Shown in pieces: positions 1-8,936 of a DNA stretch of 40,800 nucleotides. This DNA is from Vulcanimicrobiota bacterium. GTDB lineage: Bacteria; Pseudomonadota; Gammaproteobacteria; Xanthomonadales; Rhodanobacteraceae. Below the pieces are notes generated by a model. It saw nothing but the letters and a program-made list of their open reading frames with translations, ran no database searches and was not told the DNA's origin. A program made the position numbers and the translations under genes. The stretch covers positions 1 through 40,800 of the forward strand of contig CAJCJD010000066.1 of the NCBI GenBank assembly GCA_903970555.1. Reading direction: 5' to 3'. Within the stretch, counting starts at the first letter, position 1, and each line of letters starts with the position of its first letter.

Positions 1-569
1 ACATCTTCGAAGCTCAGCGCACGGCCGTTGTTGGCCGAGAAGCTTTCACCGCCGTTGAGCAGGCTGGCGACGTAGGGCAGGCCGCGGATCAGCACCGCGC
101 TGCCTTCGGCGGAGGGATGGTCCGGGTCATCGTCGGCCAGATAGTGATCCACGGTCACGCCGCTGATGCGCTGCAGGGTTTCGGTCACGCTGCGATCAGG
201 CAGTGCGTTGATATCGGTCGCAGTCACCGAGTCGACGATCTGGCTGGCGTTCTGCTTCAGCGACTGCGATGTCTCCAGACTCGCGCGAATGCCAGTCACA
301 GTAACGCCGGACAGGTCTTTCACATCCTTCTGGTCTTTCGCTTTGTTCTTGTCAGTCGGTTTGCCATCTGCGGTTTTGCCCGTCGCGTTGGCCTGCGACG
401 CTGTAGCCGTAGTTTGATTCGCGTCCTGGGCGTGAAGTGCAACCGGCGCGTAAGTGAAGGCCAGTCCCAGTGCAATGGCGGCGGCCAATCGCATGCTGGG
501 TAGCGAAGCCGTCGAAAGTGGGTTCGTGCGTCGCTGTTGCTGTGACAACGATTGCGTCTTACCGATCAT
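1..569 (-). CDS. TonB-dependent receptor, N-terminal part (cut by window edge)
   Basis: Outer-membrane TonB-dependent receptor of which only the first ~189 residues are in the window. The start codon at 569-567 follows GAGGGGAG by about 8 bases. A long N-region with several Arg is followed by a hydrophobic stretch (around residues 27-45) ending LHAQ, a signal peptide. Then comes a Lys/Asp-rich linker and the plug domain: GVTVTGIRASLETSQSLK, the IVDSVTATDINALPDRSVTE block and ETLQRISGVTV, ending in VLIRGL. This is typical of the large carbohydrate TonB receptors of Xanthomonadales. It is divergent from xylB and next to xylan genes, so uptake of xylo-oligosaccharides is the likely role; this is inference. 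A weak xyl-box overlaps its ribosome binding site. The barrel is outside the window. Confidence 0.9.
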   Translation of the reverse strand, partial: MIGKTQSLSQQQRRTNPLSTASLPSMRLAAAIALGLAFTYAPVALHAQDANQTTATASQANATGKTADGKPTDKNKAKDQKDVKDLSGVTVTGIRASLETSQSLKQNASQIVDSVTATDINALPDRSVTETLQRISGVTVDHYLADDDPDHPSAEGSAVLIRGLPYVASLLNGGESFSANNGRALSFED

Positions 570-582
570 GTTAGCGCTCCCC
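569..582. promoter_or_regulatory. Weak xyl-box-like site over the receptor ribosome binding site
   Basis: On the minus strand the sequence reads GGGGAGCGCTAACA, two mismatches from TGGTAGCGCTAACA. It overlaps the ribosome binding site and touches the start codon of the receptor. The G-rich half could simply be the Shine-Dalgarno sequence, so operator function is uncertain. Confidence 0.35.
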
Positions 583-1023
583 TCGTGCATGATTCATTAG
601 CGGCAAATGCCGCTTGGTTGTTCTTTAAGATATTTTTTGATGTTTGCGATGGACCCATGTGGAACCCTAAGTGAAGCAATCCACATGCCCTCCCCTGTCC
701 AACGCTTGCGTAGTGAATCGGATGGCACGAAATCAAACAATTACGAAATTGCAGGCAAGCTTTGATGTTTCTTCATTTGCGGTTGCGGCAATGAAATACC
801 CTTCTTATCGTCCATACGTGGCCCGCGACACGAATTTGTTGTGGTGCAAAAACCTGGCGCCGCAGCGTGGCGCGACGTTTGCGCCTGATTGTTCCGCAAC
901 GCCGCATAACCCTTTTTCGTCGAACCACTAAACCCCAGGCATGGATGGTGTCCTTGCCAGTCTGACCCGTTTCATTTAGCTTTTTTGGTAGCGTTAACAC
1001 TCTTACGTTATGGATCGCCCTTT
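570..1023. other. Divergent control region between receptor and xylB
   Basis: About 450 bases separate the two divergent genes. Apart from the xyl-box at 986-999 and the weak site at 569-582 I see no gene. The small open frames here lack ribosome binding sites and have unusual composition. The stretch around 620-800 is AT-richer than the surrounding genes, as expected of promoters. Confidence 0.6.
986..999. promoter_or_regulatory. xyl-box operator upstream of xylB
   Basis: TGGTAGCGTTAACA differs by one base from TGGTAGCGCTAACA, the xyl-box described for the XylR (LacI-family) regulon of Xanthomonas. It ends 24 bases before the xylB start codon, a position suited to repression. Confidence 0.75.
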
Positions 1024-2535
1024 ATGAGTCTTGTCGTCGGTATCGATGCCGGCACCCAAAGCGTGAAGCTGGTCGTCTACGACCCTGCCAATCGCCGCGT
1101 ATTGGCCACACATGGGCAGCCCCTGGAACTGATTGCCCGCGACGACGGCTGCCGCGAGCAACACCCGGAATGGTGGATCGAAGCGATCCGCGCCTGCTTC
1201 GCCAAACTCGACCCTGCCCTGCGCGCCCGCGTGGTGGCCATTGGCGTGTCGGGCCAGCAGCACGGTTTCGTACCTCTGGATGCGGCCGGCAAGGTATTGG
1301 CACCGGCCAAATTGTGGTGCGACACCAGCACACAAGCCGAATGCGAGGAAATCATGGGTGCGGTAGGCGGCGCGCAGCACTGCGTGAAGCTTGCCGGCAA
1401 TCCCATTCTTGCCGGCTACACTGCCTCCAAGCTGCCATGGACGCGCAAGCATCGCCCTGAAGCTTATGCGCGGCTGGCCAGCATCCTGCTGCCGCACGAC
1501 TACGTAAACTTCTGGCTCACCGGCGAGCGCTGGATGGAATACGGCGATGCTTCCGGCACCGGTTGGCTGGATGTGCGCACTCGCCAATGGTCCAAACCAT
1601 TGCTTGCCGCCACAGATGCCCAGCGAGATTTGTCTGCGTTGCTGCCGCCTCTGGCCACCGCGGATGCCAGCTTCACTATCTCACCGCTCATCGCTGAGGA
1701 ATTGGGGCTGCCGCACAACGTGCGCGTCTCCGCCGGCGGTGGCGACAACATGATGGCCGCTATCGGCACCGGCAACGTGACGCCTGGTGTGCTTAGCATG
1801 AGTCTTGGCACCTCCGGCACGTTGTTCGCCTATGCCGATCGGCCGATCGTGGATGACGCCGGCGGATGGGCTGCATTCTGCTCATCCACCGGAGGCTGGC
1901 TACCGTTGATCTGCACGATGAACTGCACGGTCGCCACTGAAACCGTAGCGAAAACGTTCGGTTTCAGCACGCGTGACGGCGATACAGTCATGGCCGGTAC
2001 CACGCCCGGCGCCAATGGCCTTGGAATGCTGCCGTTCTTCAACGGCGAACGCACGCCAGATCTGCCGCACGCGCGCGGTAGCCTGTTCAATCTCGACCTG
2101 AATAACTTCACTCGTGCCAACGTCTACCGCGCCGCGATGGAAGGAGCCACGTATGCCCTGCGCAACGGCTACGACTTGTTGCAGGCAGCCGGCATGCGAT
2201 TCGACGCGATCCGTCTTACCGGCGGCGGCAGCCAAAGCGCCGTGTGGCGACAAATGGTGGCCGATGTATTCGCGTTGCCGGTGGAGGTCCCCACGCAGCC
2301 CGAAGGCGCCGCACTGGGTGCAGCACTTCAGGCGTTGTGGGCGCTGGAGAAAACCAGCAACCCCAGCGCCGATCTCGCTGCCATCGCCCGCGAACACGTG
2401 CAACTCAATACGGAGCTTGCCACGTATCCCGACGCGCAGGCCGTCGCGGCATACCAGCCAGTTTATCGACAGTTCCTACGTCATCTCGATGGCGCCAAAA
2501 CTTTGTATGCGGAGCGTCAGCCTGCGTTTGGCTGA
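1024..2535 (+). CDS. xylB: Xylulokinase
   Basis: ATP-dependent kinase that makes D-xylulose 5-phosphate, the entry of xylose into the pentose phosphate pathway; cytosolic. The 503-residue protein has the FGGY-family N-terminal phosphate-binding block (VVGIDAGTQSVKLVVYD), a conserved GVSGQQHGFVPLD segment typical of xylulokinases, and the C-terminal ATPase motif LTGGGSQSAVWRQMVADVF. Length is usual for XylB. I start at ATG 1024: an in-frame TTG at 985 would run through the operator and adds residues not expected in the family. No strong ribosome binding site precedes either start. xylA follows after 54 bases, so the two are probably co-transcribed under the xyl-box at 986-999. Confidence 0.95.
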   Translation: MSLVVGIDAGTQSVKLVVYDPANRRVLATHGQPLELIARDDGCREQHPEWWIEAIRACFAKLDPALRARVVAIGVSGQQHGFVPLDAAGKVLAPAKLWCDTSTQAECEEIMGAVGGAQHCVKLAGNPILAGYTASKLPWTRKHRPEAYARLASILLPHDYVNFWLTGERWMEYGDASGTGWLDVRTRQWSKPLLAATDAQRDLSALLPPLATADASFTISPLIAEELGLPHNVRVSAGGGDNMMAAIGTGNVTPGVLSMSLGTSGTLFAYADRPIVDDAGGWAAFCSSTGGWLPLICTMNCTVATETVAKTFGFSTRDGDTVMAGTTPGANGLGMLPFFNGERTPDLPHARGSLFNLDLNNFTRANVYRAAMEGATYALRNGYDLLQAAGMRFDAIRLTGGGSQSAVWRQMVADVFALPVEVPTQPEGAALGAALQALWALEKTSNPSADLAAIAREHVQLNTELATYPDAQAVAAYQPVYRQFLRHLDGAKTLYAERQPAFG

Positions 2536-2589
2536 TCCGCCCTCGTTCTTTTCCAGCCACCTCATATCGGCATCGACAGGATTTTCAGC

Positions 2590-3921
2590 ATGAGTACCCC
2601 CTTCATCGGCAAGCGCGAATATTTCCCTGGCATCGGCAAAATCAAGTTCGAAGGCCGCGACTCGGACAACCCGCTGTCCTTCAAGCATTACGACGCCAAC
2701 AAGAAAATCGGCGACAAGACGATGGCCGAGCACCTTCGTTTTGCTGTGTGTTACTGGCATACCTTCTGCAATGCCGGCCACGATCCGTTCGGCCCCGGCA
2801 CGCGCCATTTCCCGTGGGCGGCCGCCACGCCGTTGGCCACCGCCGAAGCCAAGGTGGACGCTGCATTCGAGTTTTTCTCCAAGCTGGGCGTGCCGTACTG
2901 GTGCTTCCACGACATCGACCTTGCGCCGGATGCCGACGACATCGGCGAATACGAGAAAAACCTCAAGCACATGGTCGCGATGGCGAAAGAACGCCAGCAG
3001 GCCACCGGCGTGAAGTTGCTTTGGGGCACTGCCAACCTGTTCTCACATCCGCGTTACATGAATGGCGCGTCCACCAATCCGGATTTCAACGTGGTCACGC
3101 GTGCCGCGGTGCAGGTGAAGAACGCCCTGGACGCCACCGTGGAATTGGGCGGTGAGCACTACGTGTTCTGGGGCGGCCGCGAAGGCTATGCCAGCCTGCA
3201 TAACACCAACATGAAACGCGAGGTGGAACACTTCGCACGTTTCCTGACGATGGCGCGCGACTACGGTCGCAGCATCGGCTTGAAGGGCAATTTCCTGATC
3301 GAACCCAAGCCGATGGAGCCGATGAAGCATCAATACGACTTCGATAGCGGCACCGTCGCTGGCTTCCTGCTCAAGCATGGCCTTGAGAAAGACTTCAAGC
3401 TCAACATCGAAGCCAACCACGCCACGCTGGCAGGCCACACGTTCGAACATGATCTGCAAGTAGCATCCGATCACGGCCTGCTCGGCAGCATCGACGCCAA
3501 TCGCGGCAACGCGCAGAACGGCTGGGACACCGATCAGTTTCCCAGCGATCTGTACGACACCGTCGGCGCGATGTTGGTGGTGCTGCGCCAGGGCGGCCTG
3601 CAGGGCGGCCTCAACTTCGATGCCAAAGTGCGCCGCGAATCCACCGACCTGGACGATCTATTCCTCGCGCACATCGGCGGCATGGATTCGTTTGCGCGCG
3701 GTCTGGAAGTGGCGCACGCGCTGCTTACGAAGTCGCCGTGGGAACAATGGCGCAAAGAGCGTTACGCCAGCTTTGACAGCGGCGCCGGCAAGAACTTCGA
3801 GGACGGCAAGCTCAACCTTACAGACCTCACCGCGCTGGCGGCATCGAGCGGTGAGCCGAAGCAGATCAGTGGCAAGCAGGAGCGCTACGAAAATCTGCTG
3901 AACCAATATCTGGTGCGCTAA
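2590..3921 (+). CDS. xylA: Xylose isomerase
   Basis: Metal-dependent isomerase of D-xylose to D-xylulose, working with xylB just upstream; cytosolic. The 443 residues match the class II (longer) xylose isomerases. Visible hallmarks are the catalytic-His segment [10 protein letters not shown], the metal/substrate block [16 protein letters not shown] with its Glu and Lys, the [11 protein letters not shown] stretch and the GSIDANRGN metal-binding Asp segment. The start ATG follows CAGGA by about 8 bases. It is the second gene of the xylB-xylA-xylE unit. Confidence 0.97.
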   Translation: MSTPFIGKREYFPGIGKIKFEGRDSDNPLSFKHYDANKKIGDKTMAEHLRFAVCYWHTFCNAGHDPFGPGTRHFPWAAATPLATAEAKVDAAFEFFSKLGVPYWCFHDIDLAPDADDIGEYEKNLKHMVAMAKERQQATGVKLLWGTANLFSHPRYMNGASTNPDFNVVTRAAVQVKNALDATVELGGEHYVFWGGREGYASLHNTNMKREVEHFARFLTMARDYGRSIGLKGNFLIEPKPMEPMKHQYDFDSGTVAGFLLKHGLEKDFKLNIEANHATLAGHTFEHDLQVASDHGLLGSIDANRGNAQNGWDTDQFPSDLYDTVGAMLVVLRQGGLQGGLNFDAKVRRESTDLDDLFLAHIGGMDSFARGLEVAHALLTKSPWEQWRKERYASFDSGAGKNFEDGKLNLTDLTALAASSGEPKQISGKQERYENLLNQYLVR

Positions 3922-3943
3922 GCGGTGCAAAACTGAGACCGGT

Positions 3944-4004
3944 GCGATGCCGTCGCATGGCGGTATCGCATCCGAAAGTCTGGGCGCCCACGGGGGTGGG
4001 CACC
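3944..4004 (+). promoter_or_regulatory. Two hairpins between xylA and xylE
   Basis: The 150-base gap between xylA and the transporter can form two RNA stems. The first pairs 3944-3952 with 3961-3969 (GCGATGCCG with CGGTATCGC, one G-U). The second pairs 3983-3991 with 3996-4004 around a GGGG loop, 8 of 9 pairs, mostly G-C. Neither is followed by a T run, so simple termination is unlikely; an RNA-stability or attenuation role is possible. Confidence 0.4.
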
Positions 4005-4071
4005 GATCCAACCAAGCAACATCGGGACAAGCATGCAGTGAACCCACTGCGTTGCCCTTGAGGGGAAGTAC

Positions 4072-5511
4072 ATGCACGGCATCACGCTCGCTCCTGCCAC
4101 TGACATCAACAACGACGGTACGGAGAACACACGTTTCATCATCCTCATCAGTTGCGTGGCGACCATCGGTGGCTTTCTGTTCGGCTTCGACAGTGGCGTC
4201 ATCAACGGCACGGTCGATGGGCTGAAGCAAACCTTCCAATCCAGCTCCGCTGGCGTCGGCTTCGAAGTAGCTTCCATGCTGTTGGGTTGCGCGTTCGGCG
4301 CCTTCTTCGCCGGTCGATTAGGCGACTACTGGGGACGGCGCTCGGTACTGATCGTCGCCGCCGCGCTGTTTTTGCTCTCGGCGACAGGAGCGGGCGCTGC
4401 GGGCAACGCCATCTTCTTTGTTGCAGCACGCTTGGTCGGCGGCATCGCCGTGGGTGCAGCCAGCGTGATGTCACCGGCTTATATTGCAGAAGTAGCCTCG
4501 GCACGCTATCGCGGACGGCTGGCCACGGTGCAGCAAATCGCTATCATCAGCGGATTGTTTTGCGCGTTCTTGAGCAATTACCTGCTGGCACGCGCAGCGG
4601 GCGCATCCACCGAACCGTTATGGTTAGGCCAGGCAGCGTGGCGCTGGATGTTCTGGATGCAGGCAATTCCTTCCACGCTGTTCTTGCTGCTATTGCTGAC
4701 GATTCCCGAAAGCCCGCGCTTCCTGGTGGTGAAGAAGCGTCAGCAAGATGCGCTGGCGGTACTTGCCAAGCTCTATGGCCACGCTGCGGCGTCGATCAAG
4801 CTCGACGAGATCGACGCTTCGCTGTCCACCGACCACCATCGCCCCCAGCTCTCCGATCTCATCGACAAGACCCGCGGCAAGCTGCGTCCCATCGTGTGGG
4901 TGGGCATCGGCCTCGCCACCTTCCAGCAACTGGTCGGCATCAACGTGGTGTTCTACTACGGTGCGGTGCTGTGGCAGGCAGTGGGTTTTTCGGAGAGCGA
5001 TGCATTGCTGATCAATGTGATCTCCGGTGCGCTGTCCATCGGCGCGTGCATCATCACTATCTTTCTTATCGATCGCATCGGTAGAAAGCCACTGCTGTGG
5101 ATTGGTTCACTGGGCATGGCGATCACGCTTGCTCTGGTAACGCTGACTTTTGCCACCGCTTCCTTGGACGCTGCTGGCAAACTGGCACTCACGCCTGGCA
5201 TGGGCAAGCTGGCACTCATCGCCGCCAACGCCTACGTGTGCTTCTTCAATCTCTCCTGGGGCCCCGTGATGTGGGTGATGCTGGGTGAGATGTTCCCCAA
5301 CCAGATCCGCGGCTCGGGGCTAGCGGTGGCGGGTGCCGCGCAGTGGTCGTCCAACTTTCTCATCACCGTCAGTTTCCCGATATTGTTGGCCGGCATCGGC
5401 CTCGCTGGTGCTTATGGCATTTACACGGTGGCCGCGGCGCTATCGGTGTTTTTCGTATTGCGTTGGGTGCGCGAAACGCGCGGCAAGGAACTGGAGCAAA
5501 TGGAAGGCTGA
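4072..5511 (+). CDS. xylE: MFS sugar:proton symporter (xylose transporter)
   Basis: Twelve-segment inner-membrane transporter of the sugar porter family (XylE/GalP/AraE type), 479 residues. Family marks in order: GFLFGFDSGVINGTVDGL in TM1, GRLGDYWGRRSVL after TM2, PESPRFLVVKKR before the central loop, FQQLVGINVVFYYG in TM7, and DRIGRKPLLW after TM8. The last cytoplasmic stretch ends ETRGKELEQME, as in the family. The ATG has a good ribosome binding site (GAGGGGA, 6 bases upstream). It follows xylB and xylA, so D-xylose is the probable substrate. It ends 3 bases before the convergent repressor gene. The symbol is by family and context; other pentoses or hexoses remain possible. Confidence 0.88.
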   Translation: MHGITLAPATDINNDGTENTRFIILISCVATIGGFLFGFDSGVINGTVDGLKQTFQSSSAGVGFEVASMLLGCAFGAFFAGRLGDYWGRRSVLIVAAALFLLSATGAGAAGNAIFFVAARLVGGIAVGAASVMSPAYIAEVASARYRGRLATVQQIAIISGLFCAFLSNYLLARAAGASTEPLWLGQAAWRWMFWMQAIPSTLFLLLLLTIPESPRFLVVKKRQQDALAVLAKLYGHAAASIKLDEIDASLSTDHHRPQLSDLIDKTRGKLRPIVWVGIGLATFQQLVGINVVFYYGAVLWQAVGFSESDALLINVISGALSIGACIITIFLIDRIGRKPLLWIGSLGMAITLALVTLTFATASLDAAGKLALTPGMGKLALIAANAYVCFFNLSWGPVMWVMLGEMFPNQIRGSGLAVAGAAQWSSNFLITVSFPILLAGIGLAGAYGIYTVAAALSVFFVLRWVRETRGKELEQMEG

Positions 5512-5514
5512 GGC

Positions 5515-6567
5515 TTACGTCGGTGCAGCTACTGAGCCTCGCTTGACCAACACATGCGCAACCACGTGATCCACCATGACCTTGGCATCTTCCTTGTTGC
5601 GGATTGCGCGCAGCAGGATGTCGATCGCCGAATCGGCCATCGCCGCAATGGGCTGGCGGATGGTGGTCAGTTCCGGCCAAACGGTAGTCGCGGCAGAGGT
5701 GTCGTCGAAACCCACGACGGAAAGATCACGCGGCACATCCAGCCCACGTCGGTGCGCCACCGAAATAGCAGCAGCAGCCATGTCGTCGTTGCTGGCGATA
5801 ATCGCGCTAGGCGGCTTGCGTCGTGCAAGCAGCTTTTCAGTAGCGCGCAGGCCGGAGCGATAAGTAAACCGTCCTTGTTGCACCAGCGTTCGATCCGGCT
5901 TGATGCCAGCCTCGTGCAACGCGGCAAGAAAGCCGTCGTAACGCAACTGCGTGGCGGTCTGGTTGGGGTCGCCCTTGATGTAGCCAATGCGCGTATGGCC
6001 TTTGGCGATGAGGTAAGCCGCCATCTCGTGACTGGCGTGAAAGTCGTCGATGCGCACACTGGACACGCTCGCACGGGGACGGCCGGAAGCGATAGCCACC
6101 ACGGGTACGCCAGCACGCACGAGTTCAGTCAGCACCACGTCCGACTCGCACAGCGGTGGAGGCAGAATCACGCCGGACACGCTGCGCGCCAACTCACGTG
6201 CAGCAATGCGCTCGGCGTCGGGCTCGCGTTCGCTCCACGCCTCGATGACCAGTTGCGCCGACGTGCGCGTAGCGCCGCGCAACGCACCCACCAGCAGTTC
6301 CCGCAGGTAGGCGGCACTGGGATTGGAGTAGATCAGCGCAATGCGCGTGCCTTGCGCACCTGCCAGCGCACTGGCAGCAAGGTTGGGCATATAGCCCAGT
6401 TCGCTCACTACGCGCATGACCCGTTCGCGCGTGGATTCGCGCACGTTGCCGGTACCATTGACTACGCGCGACACCGTCATCGGCGAAACGCTGGCGCGCT
6501 TGGCCACCTCGATGATGGTGACGGCGCGGCCTTTGCGGCGTATCGATTTTTTTCTGGGCTGCTGCAA
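5515..6567 (-). CDS. xylR: LacI-family transcriptional repressor of xylan genes
   Basis: Dimeric DNA-binding regulator, 350 residues. The N-terminus has the LacI helix-turn-helix (VTIIEVAKRASVSPMTVSRV, with hinge helix NLAASALAG), followed by a periplasmic-binding-protein-like sugar sensor domain (GVILPPPL, GYIKGDPNQTATQLRYDGF, VVGFDDTSAA). I place the start at TTG 6567-6565, because GGGGA lies 7 bases upstream and this gives a normal-length LacI protein; the open frame runs 53 codons further but those residues look non-coding. No in-frame ATG fits. A palindromic operator (6647-6660) lies 80 bases upstream, suggesting autoregulation. Its likely sites are the xyl-boxes in this window. The symbol follows the Xanthomonas LacI-type XylR, not the AraC-type XylR of E. 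coli. Confidence 0.82.
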   Translation of the reverse strand: MQQPRKKSIRRKGRAVTIIEVAKRASVSPMTVSRVVNGTGNVRESTRERVMRVVSELGYMPNLAASALAGAQGTRIALIYSNPSAAYLRELLVGALRGATRTSAQLVIEAWSEREPDAERIAARELARSVSGVILPPPLCESDVVLTELVRAGVPVVAIASGRPRASVSSVRIDDFHASHEMAAYLIAKGHTRIGYIKGDPNQTATQLRYDGFLAALHEAGIKPDRTLVQQGRFTYRSGLRATEKLLARRKPPSAIIASNDDMAAAAISVAHRRGLDVPRDLSVVGFDDTSAATTVWPELTTIRQPIAAMADSAIDILLRAIRNKEDAKVMVDHVVAHVLVKRGSVAAPT

Positions 6568-6646
6568 GATGTTTCCCCTGAAGCGGCACGCGGACGTGTG
6601 GTGCCCTCGGTACTCCGCTCCATTCTGCACACAAATGCCCGTTCGT

Positions 6647-6660
6647 TGGTAGCGATACCA
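6647..6660. promoter_or_regulatory. xyl-box operator between repressor and acetyl esterase
   Basis: TGGTAGCGATACCA is an inverted repeat (TGGTA, 4-base centre, TACCA) and matches the xyl-box half-site twice. It lies 80 bases before the repressor start and 92 bases before the esterase start, so it can control both. Confidence 0.72.
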
Positions 6661-6752
6661 GCATCGACAACTTGCGGCCGCCGGCGCGCTTCGCACCATC
6701 CATTTTGCGCGGCTACTACCAAACACTTTCCTTCCACACCGGGATATAACTC

Positions 6753-8765
6753 ATGGCAAAGCTCGTCCTGCCGCACGTTTTGAGGCCTCAACCGCGTGCT
6801 GCCCTGCTGTTTGCGCTGCTATGCCTCAGCGCCGGCGCACAGGCTGCGGACGACAACGTCACCCTGCTCGCCCCCGTATTCCAGGATCACGCCGTGCTGC
6901 AACGTGACCACCCTATCCCGGTGTGGGGCCATGCGACGCCCGGCGCGAAAGTTCAGCTCGATTTTGCCGGAGCACACGTTACCGCACGTGCTGACAAGCA
7001 TGGCGACTGGCAAGCCGAACTACCTGAGCAAAAGGCCGGTGGCCCGTACACGCTGCAGGTGCGTTCCGGCACGACGACGCAAGTGGCCAGCGATATCCTG
7101 ATCGGCGATGTGTGGTTATGCAGCGGGCAGTCGAACATGGAATTGCCTGTGCGCCGTACGCTGAATGCGGATGGTGAAATCTCAGGGGCACAAAACGATT
7201 CGATCCGCATGTTGCGTGTGCCGCAAGCAGCTACTCCCTCTCCGCAATACGGCTTTGCTGGACCGGCGCCGTGGCTTTCTGCCACATCGGATAACGTGCC
7301 GAATTTCTCCGCTGCCTGCTACTACTTCGCCCGCGAATTGCAGAAGACGGAGAAGGTGCCACAGGGCCTGATCAACGCTTCGCTTGGCGGCTCGCGCATC
7401 GAGGCATGGCTGGATGCCGCGTCACTACGCCAAGCAGGCGGCAATGGCGAGGCGTTGGACGTGCTCGCGCAATATGCCAACGATCCGCAGGGAGCGAACG
7501 CGCAATGGGGCGAGATGTGGGCCAAGTGGTGGCGCGCGCTGCCCGACACCGCCAAAGCCGAGCCCGCGGTCGGTGACGAACCGTGGCAACCCGGCGGATC
7601 GAGCGACGGATGGCGTGAGGCACCCCACACTATGGGCGACTACCAGCAATGGGGCTTGCCGGAACTGACCAGCTTCAACGGCATGCTGTGGTATCGCACC
7701 ACCGTCAAGCTCACCGCCGCGCAGGCCGCGCAAGCCACGACGCTATGGCTTGGCAACGTCGATGAAGTCGACGAAACCTGGGTGAACGGTCGCGGCGTCG
7801 GCAGCAGTTACGGTGGTGCGGATCGCCACTACACATTGCCCAACGGCTTGCTGCACGCAGGCGACAACACGATCGTGGTAAATGCACTCAACACCTATGC
7901 GGGAGGCGGCATCATCGGGCCGGCCTCGACGCGCGCACTGCATTTTGCGGATGGTTCGTCCGTGCCGCTCGACGATGCCGGCTGGCAATACCGCAAGGTG
8001 CCACTGGCGGCCGGTACGCCGCCGTTGGCACCATGGCTGTCGGCCTCGGGCAAGACCACGCTCTACAACGGCATGATCGCGCCGCTCGGCCACTACGGTT
8101 TGCGCGGCGCGCTGTGGTACCAGGGCGAATCCAACACCGGCGAAGCCGGCAGTTACCGCAAGCTACTCGAAGCACTGCGCGGCGAGTTTCGCGCTCGCTT
8201 CGGCGCGGACTTGCCGCTGTTAATCGTGCAGCTAGCCAACTATGGCGCTGTCCCCACGCATCCGGTCGTAAGCGGCACTGCTGAACTGCGCGAAGCACAG
8301 CGGCTGGTGGTGCAGGAAGACTCGCACAGCGGCCTGGCCATCGCTATCGACATCGGCGAGCACAGCGACATCCACCCCGCGAACAAACAAGAGCTTGGTC
8401 GCCGTCTGGCACGCGTGGCGCGTCATGTGGTGTATGGCGAAGCGCTCGCACCATCCGGTCCGATCCCACTTTCGGCGCGGCGCGAAGGCGATGCGCTTGT
8501 GGTGAGTTTCGGCGATATCAGCGGCAAGCTGCTTGCCCATGGCGCCGATGACTTGCTCGGCTTCGAACTATGCGGCGCACAAGACGATAGCTGCCGCTAT
8601 GCCCATGCGGAGATTCGCAACGATCATGAAGTGATCTTGCACGCTTCAGTACTCACAGTTACGCGCGTGCGCTACGCATGGGCCGATAGCCCGCTCGTCA
8701 ATCTCTACGACGAAAGCGGTTTGCCGGCCGGACCGTTCCAGTTGGACCTGCCAGCTACGCATTGA
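6753..8765 (+). CDS. Sialate O-acetylesterase-like acetyl esterase (CE20 type, xylan)
   Basis: Secreted or periplasmic SGNH-type esterase expected to remove acetyl groups from xylan or xylo-oligosaccharides; 670 residues. A signal peptide (AALLFALLCLSAGAQA, cut near residue 31) is followed by a beta-sandwich segment, then the Ser block DVWLCSGQSNMELP (Ser127). A jelly-roll insert with WLGNVDEVDETWVNG interrupts the hydrolase fold, as in the long sialate esterase-like family. Later come GALWYQGESN and the Asp/His block DIHPANKQELGRRLA. Homologues in Xanthomonas xylan loci are CE20 acetyl-xylan esterases; sialic acid use is unlikely here because no sialate genes are nearby. It is divergent from the repressor and downstream of the xyl-box. 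Confidence 0.85.
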   Translation: MAKLVLPHVLRPQPRAALLFALLCLSAGAQAADDNVTLLAPVFQDHAVLQRDHPIPVWGHATPGAKVQLDFAGAHVTARADKHGDWQAELPEQKAGGPYTLQVRSGTTTQVASDILIGDVWLCSGQSNMELPVRRTLNADGEISGAQNDSIRMLRVPQAATPSPQYGFAGPAPWLSATSDNVPNFSAACYYFARELQKTEKVPQGLINASLGGSRIEAWLDAASLRQAGGNGEALDVLAQYANDPQGANAQWGEMWAKWWRALPDTAKAEPAVGDEPWQPGGSSDGWREAPHTMGDYQQWGLPELTSFNGMLWYRTTVKLTAAQAAQATTLWLGNVDEVDETWVNGRGVGSSYGGADRHYTLPNGLLHAGDNTIVVNALNTYAGGGIIGPASTRALHFADGSSVPLDDAGWQYRKVPLAAGTPPLAPWLSASGKTTLYNGMIAPLGHYGLRGALWYQGESNTGEAGSYRKLLEALRGEFRARFGADLPLLIVQLANYGAVPTHPVVSGTAELREAQRLVVQEDSHSGLAIAIDIGEHSDIHPANKQELGRRLARVARHVVYGEALAPSGPIPLSARREGDALVVSFGDISGKLLAHGADDLLGFELCGAQDDSCRYAHAEIRNDHEVILHASVLTVTRVRYAWADSPLVNLYDESGLPAGPFQLDLPATH

Positions 8766-8774
8766 TTGCGGAAC

Positions 8775-8799
8775 GCGTGCCATGAGCGCCACGGCACGC
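8775..8799 (+). terminator. Possible terminator after the esterase
   Basis: GCGTGCC pairs with GGCACGC around an 11-base loop, 9 bases after the esterase stop codon, followed by CTTTCG-type weak T content. The stem is strong but the T run is poor. It overlaps the small reading frame at 8782-8859. Confidence 0.35.
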
Positions 8800-8859
8800 T
8801 TTCGCACGGTTGCCTTCTTGCTAGTGACGCTCGCTGCATCGGCAGTGGCGGAAACCTGA
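8782..8859 (+). pseudogene. Orphan signal-peptide-like mini-ORF (possible gene remnant)
   Basis: A 25-codon frame starts 16 bases after the esterase and encodes a textbook export signal: MSATARFRTV, then a hydrophobic core FLLVTLAASAVAE, then stop. Nothing in frame follows. It may be the 5' stump of a deleted secreted enzyme, or chance. GGAA lies 9 bases upstream of the ATG. I do not recognise what it came from. Confidence 0.2.
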
Positions 8860-8936
8860 TGGAAATCGGCGCAAAAAGTGCCGATCTCCACCACCAAGCA
8901 TCACGCAACCTGCGTCGGTGAGTTATACGGCGCGCA

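Noticed and set aside
671-931. 86-codon plus-strand frame in the receptor/xylB gap
   Set aside because: No ribosome binding site, composition of promoter DNA, and it would occupy the control region of two divergent genes.
6568-6726. N-terminal extension of the LacI repressor
   Set aside because: It runs through the operator at 6647-6660 and puts 53 unlikely residues before the helix-turn-helix.
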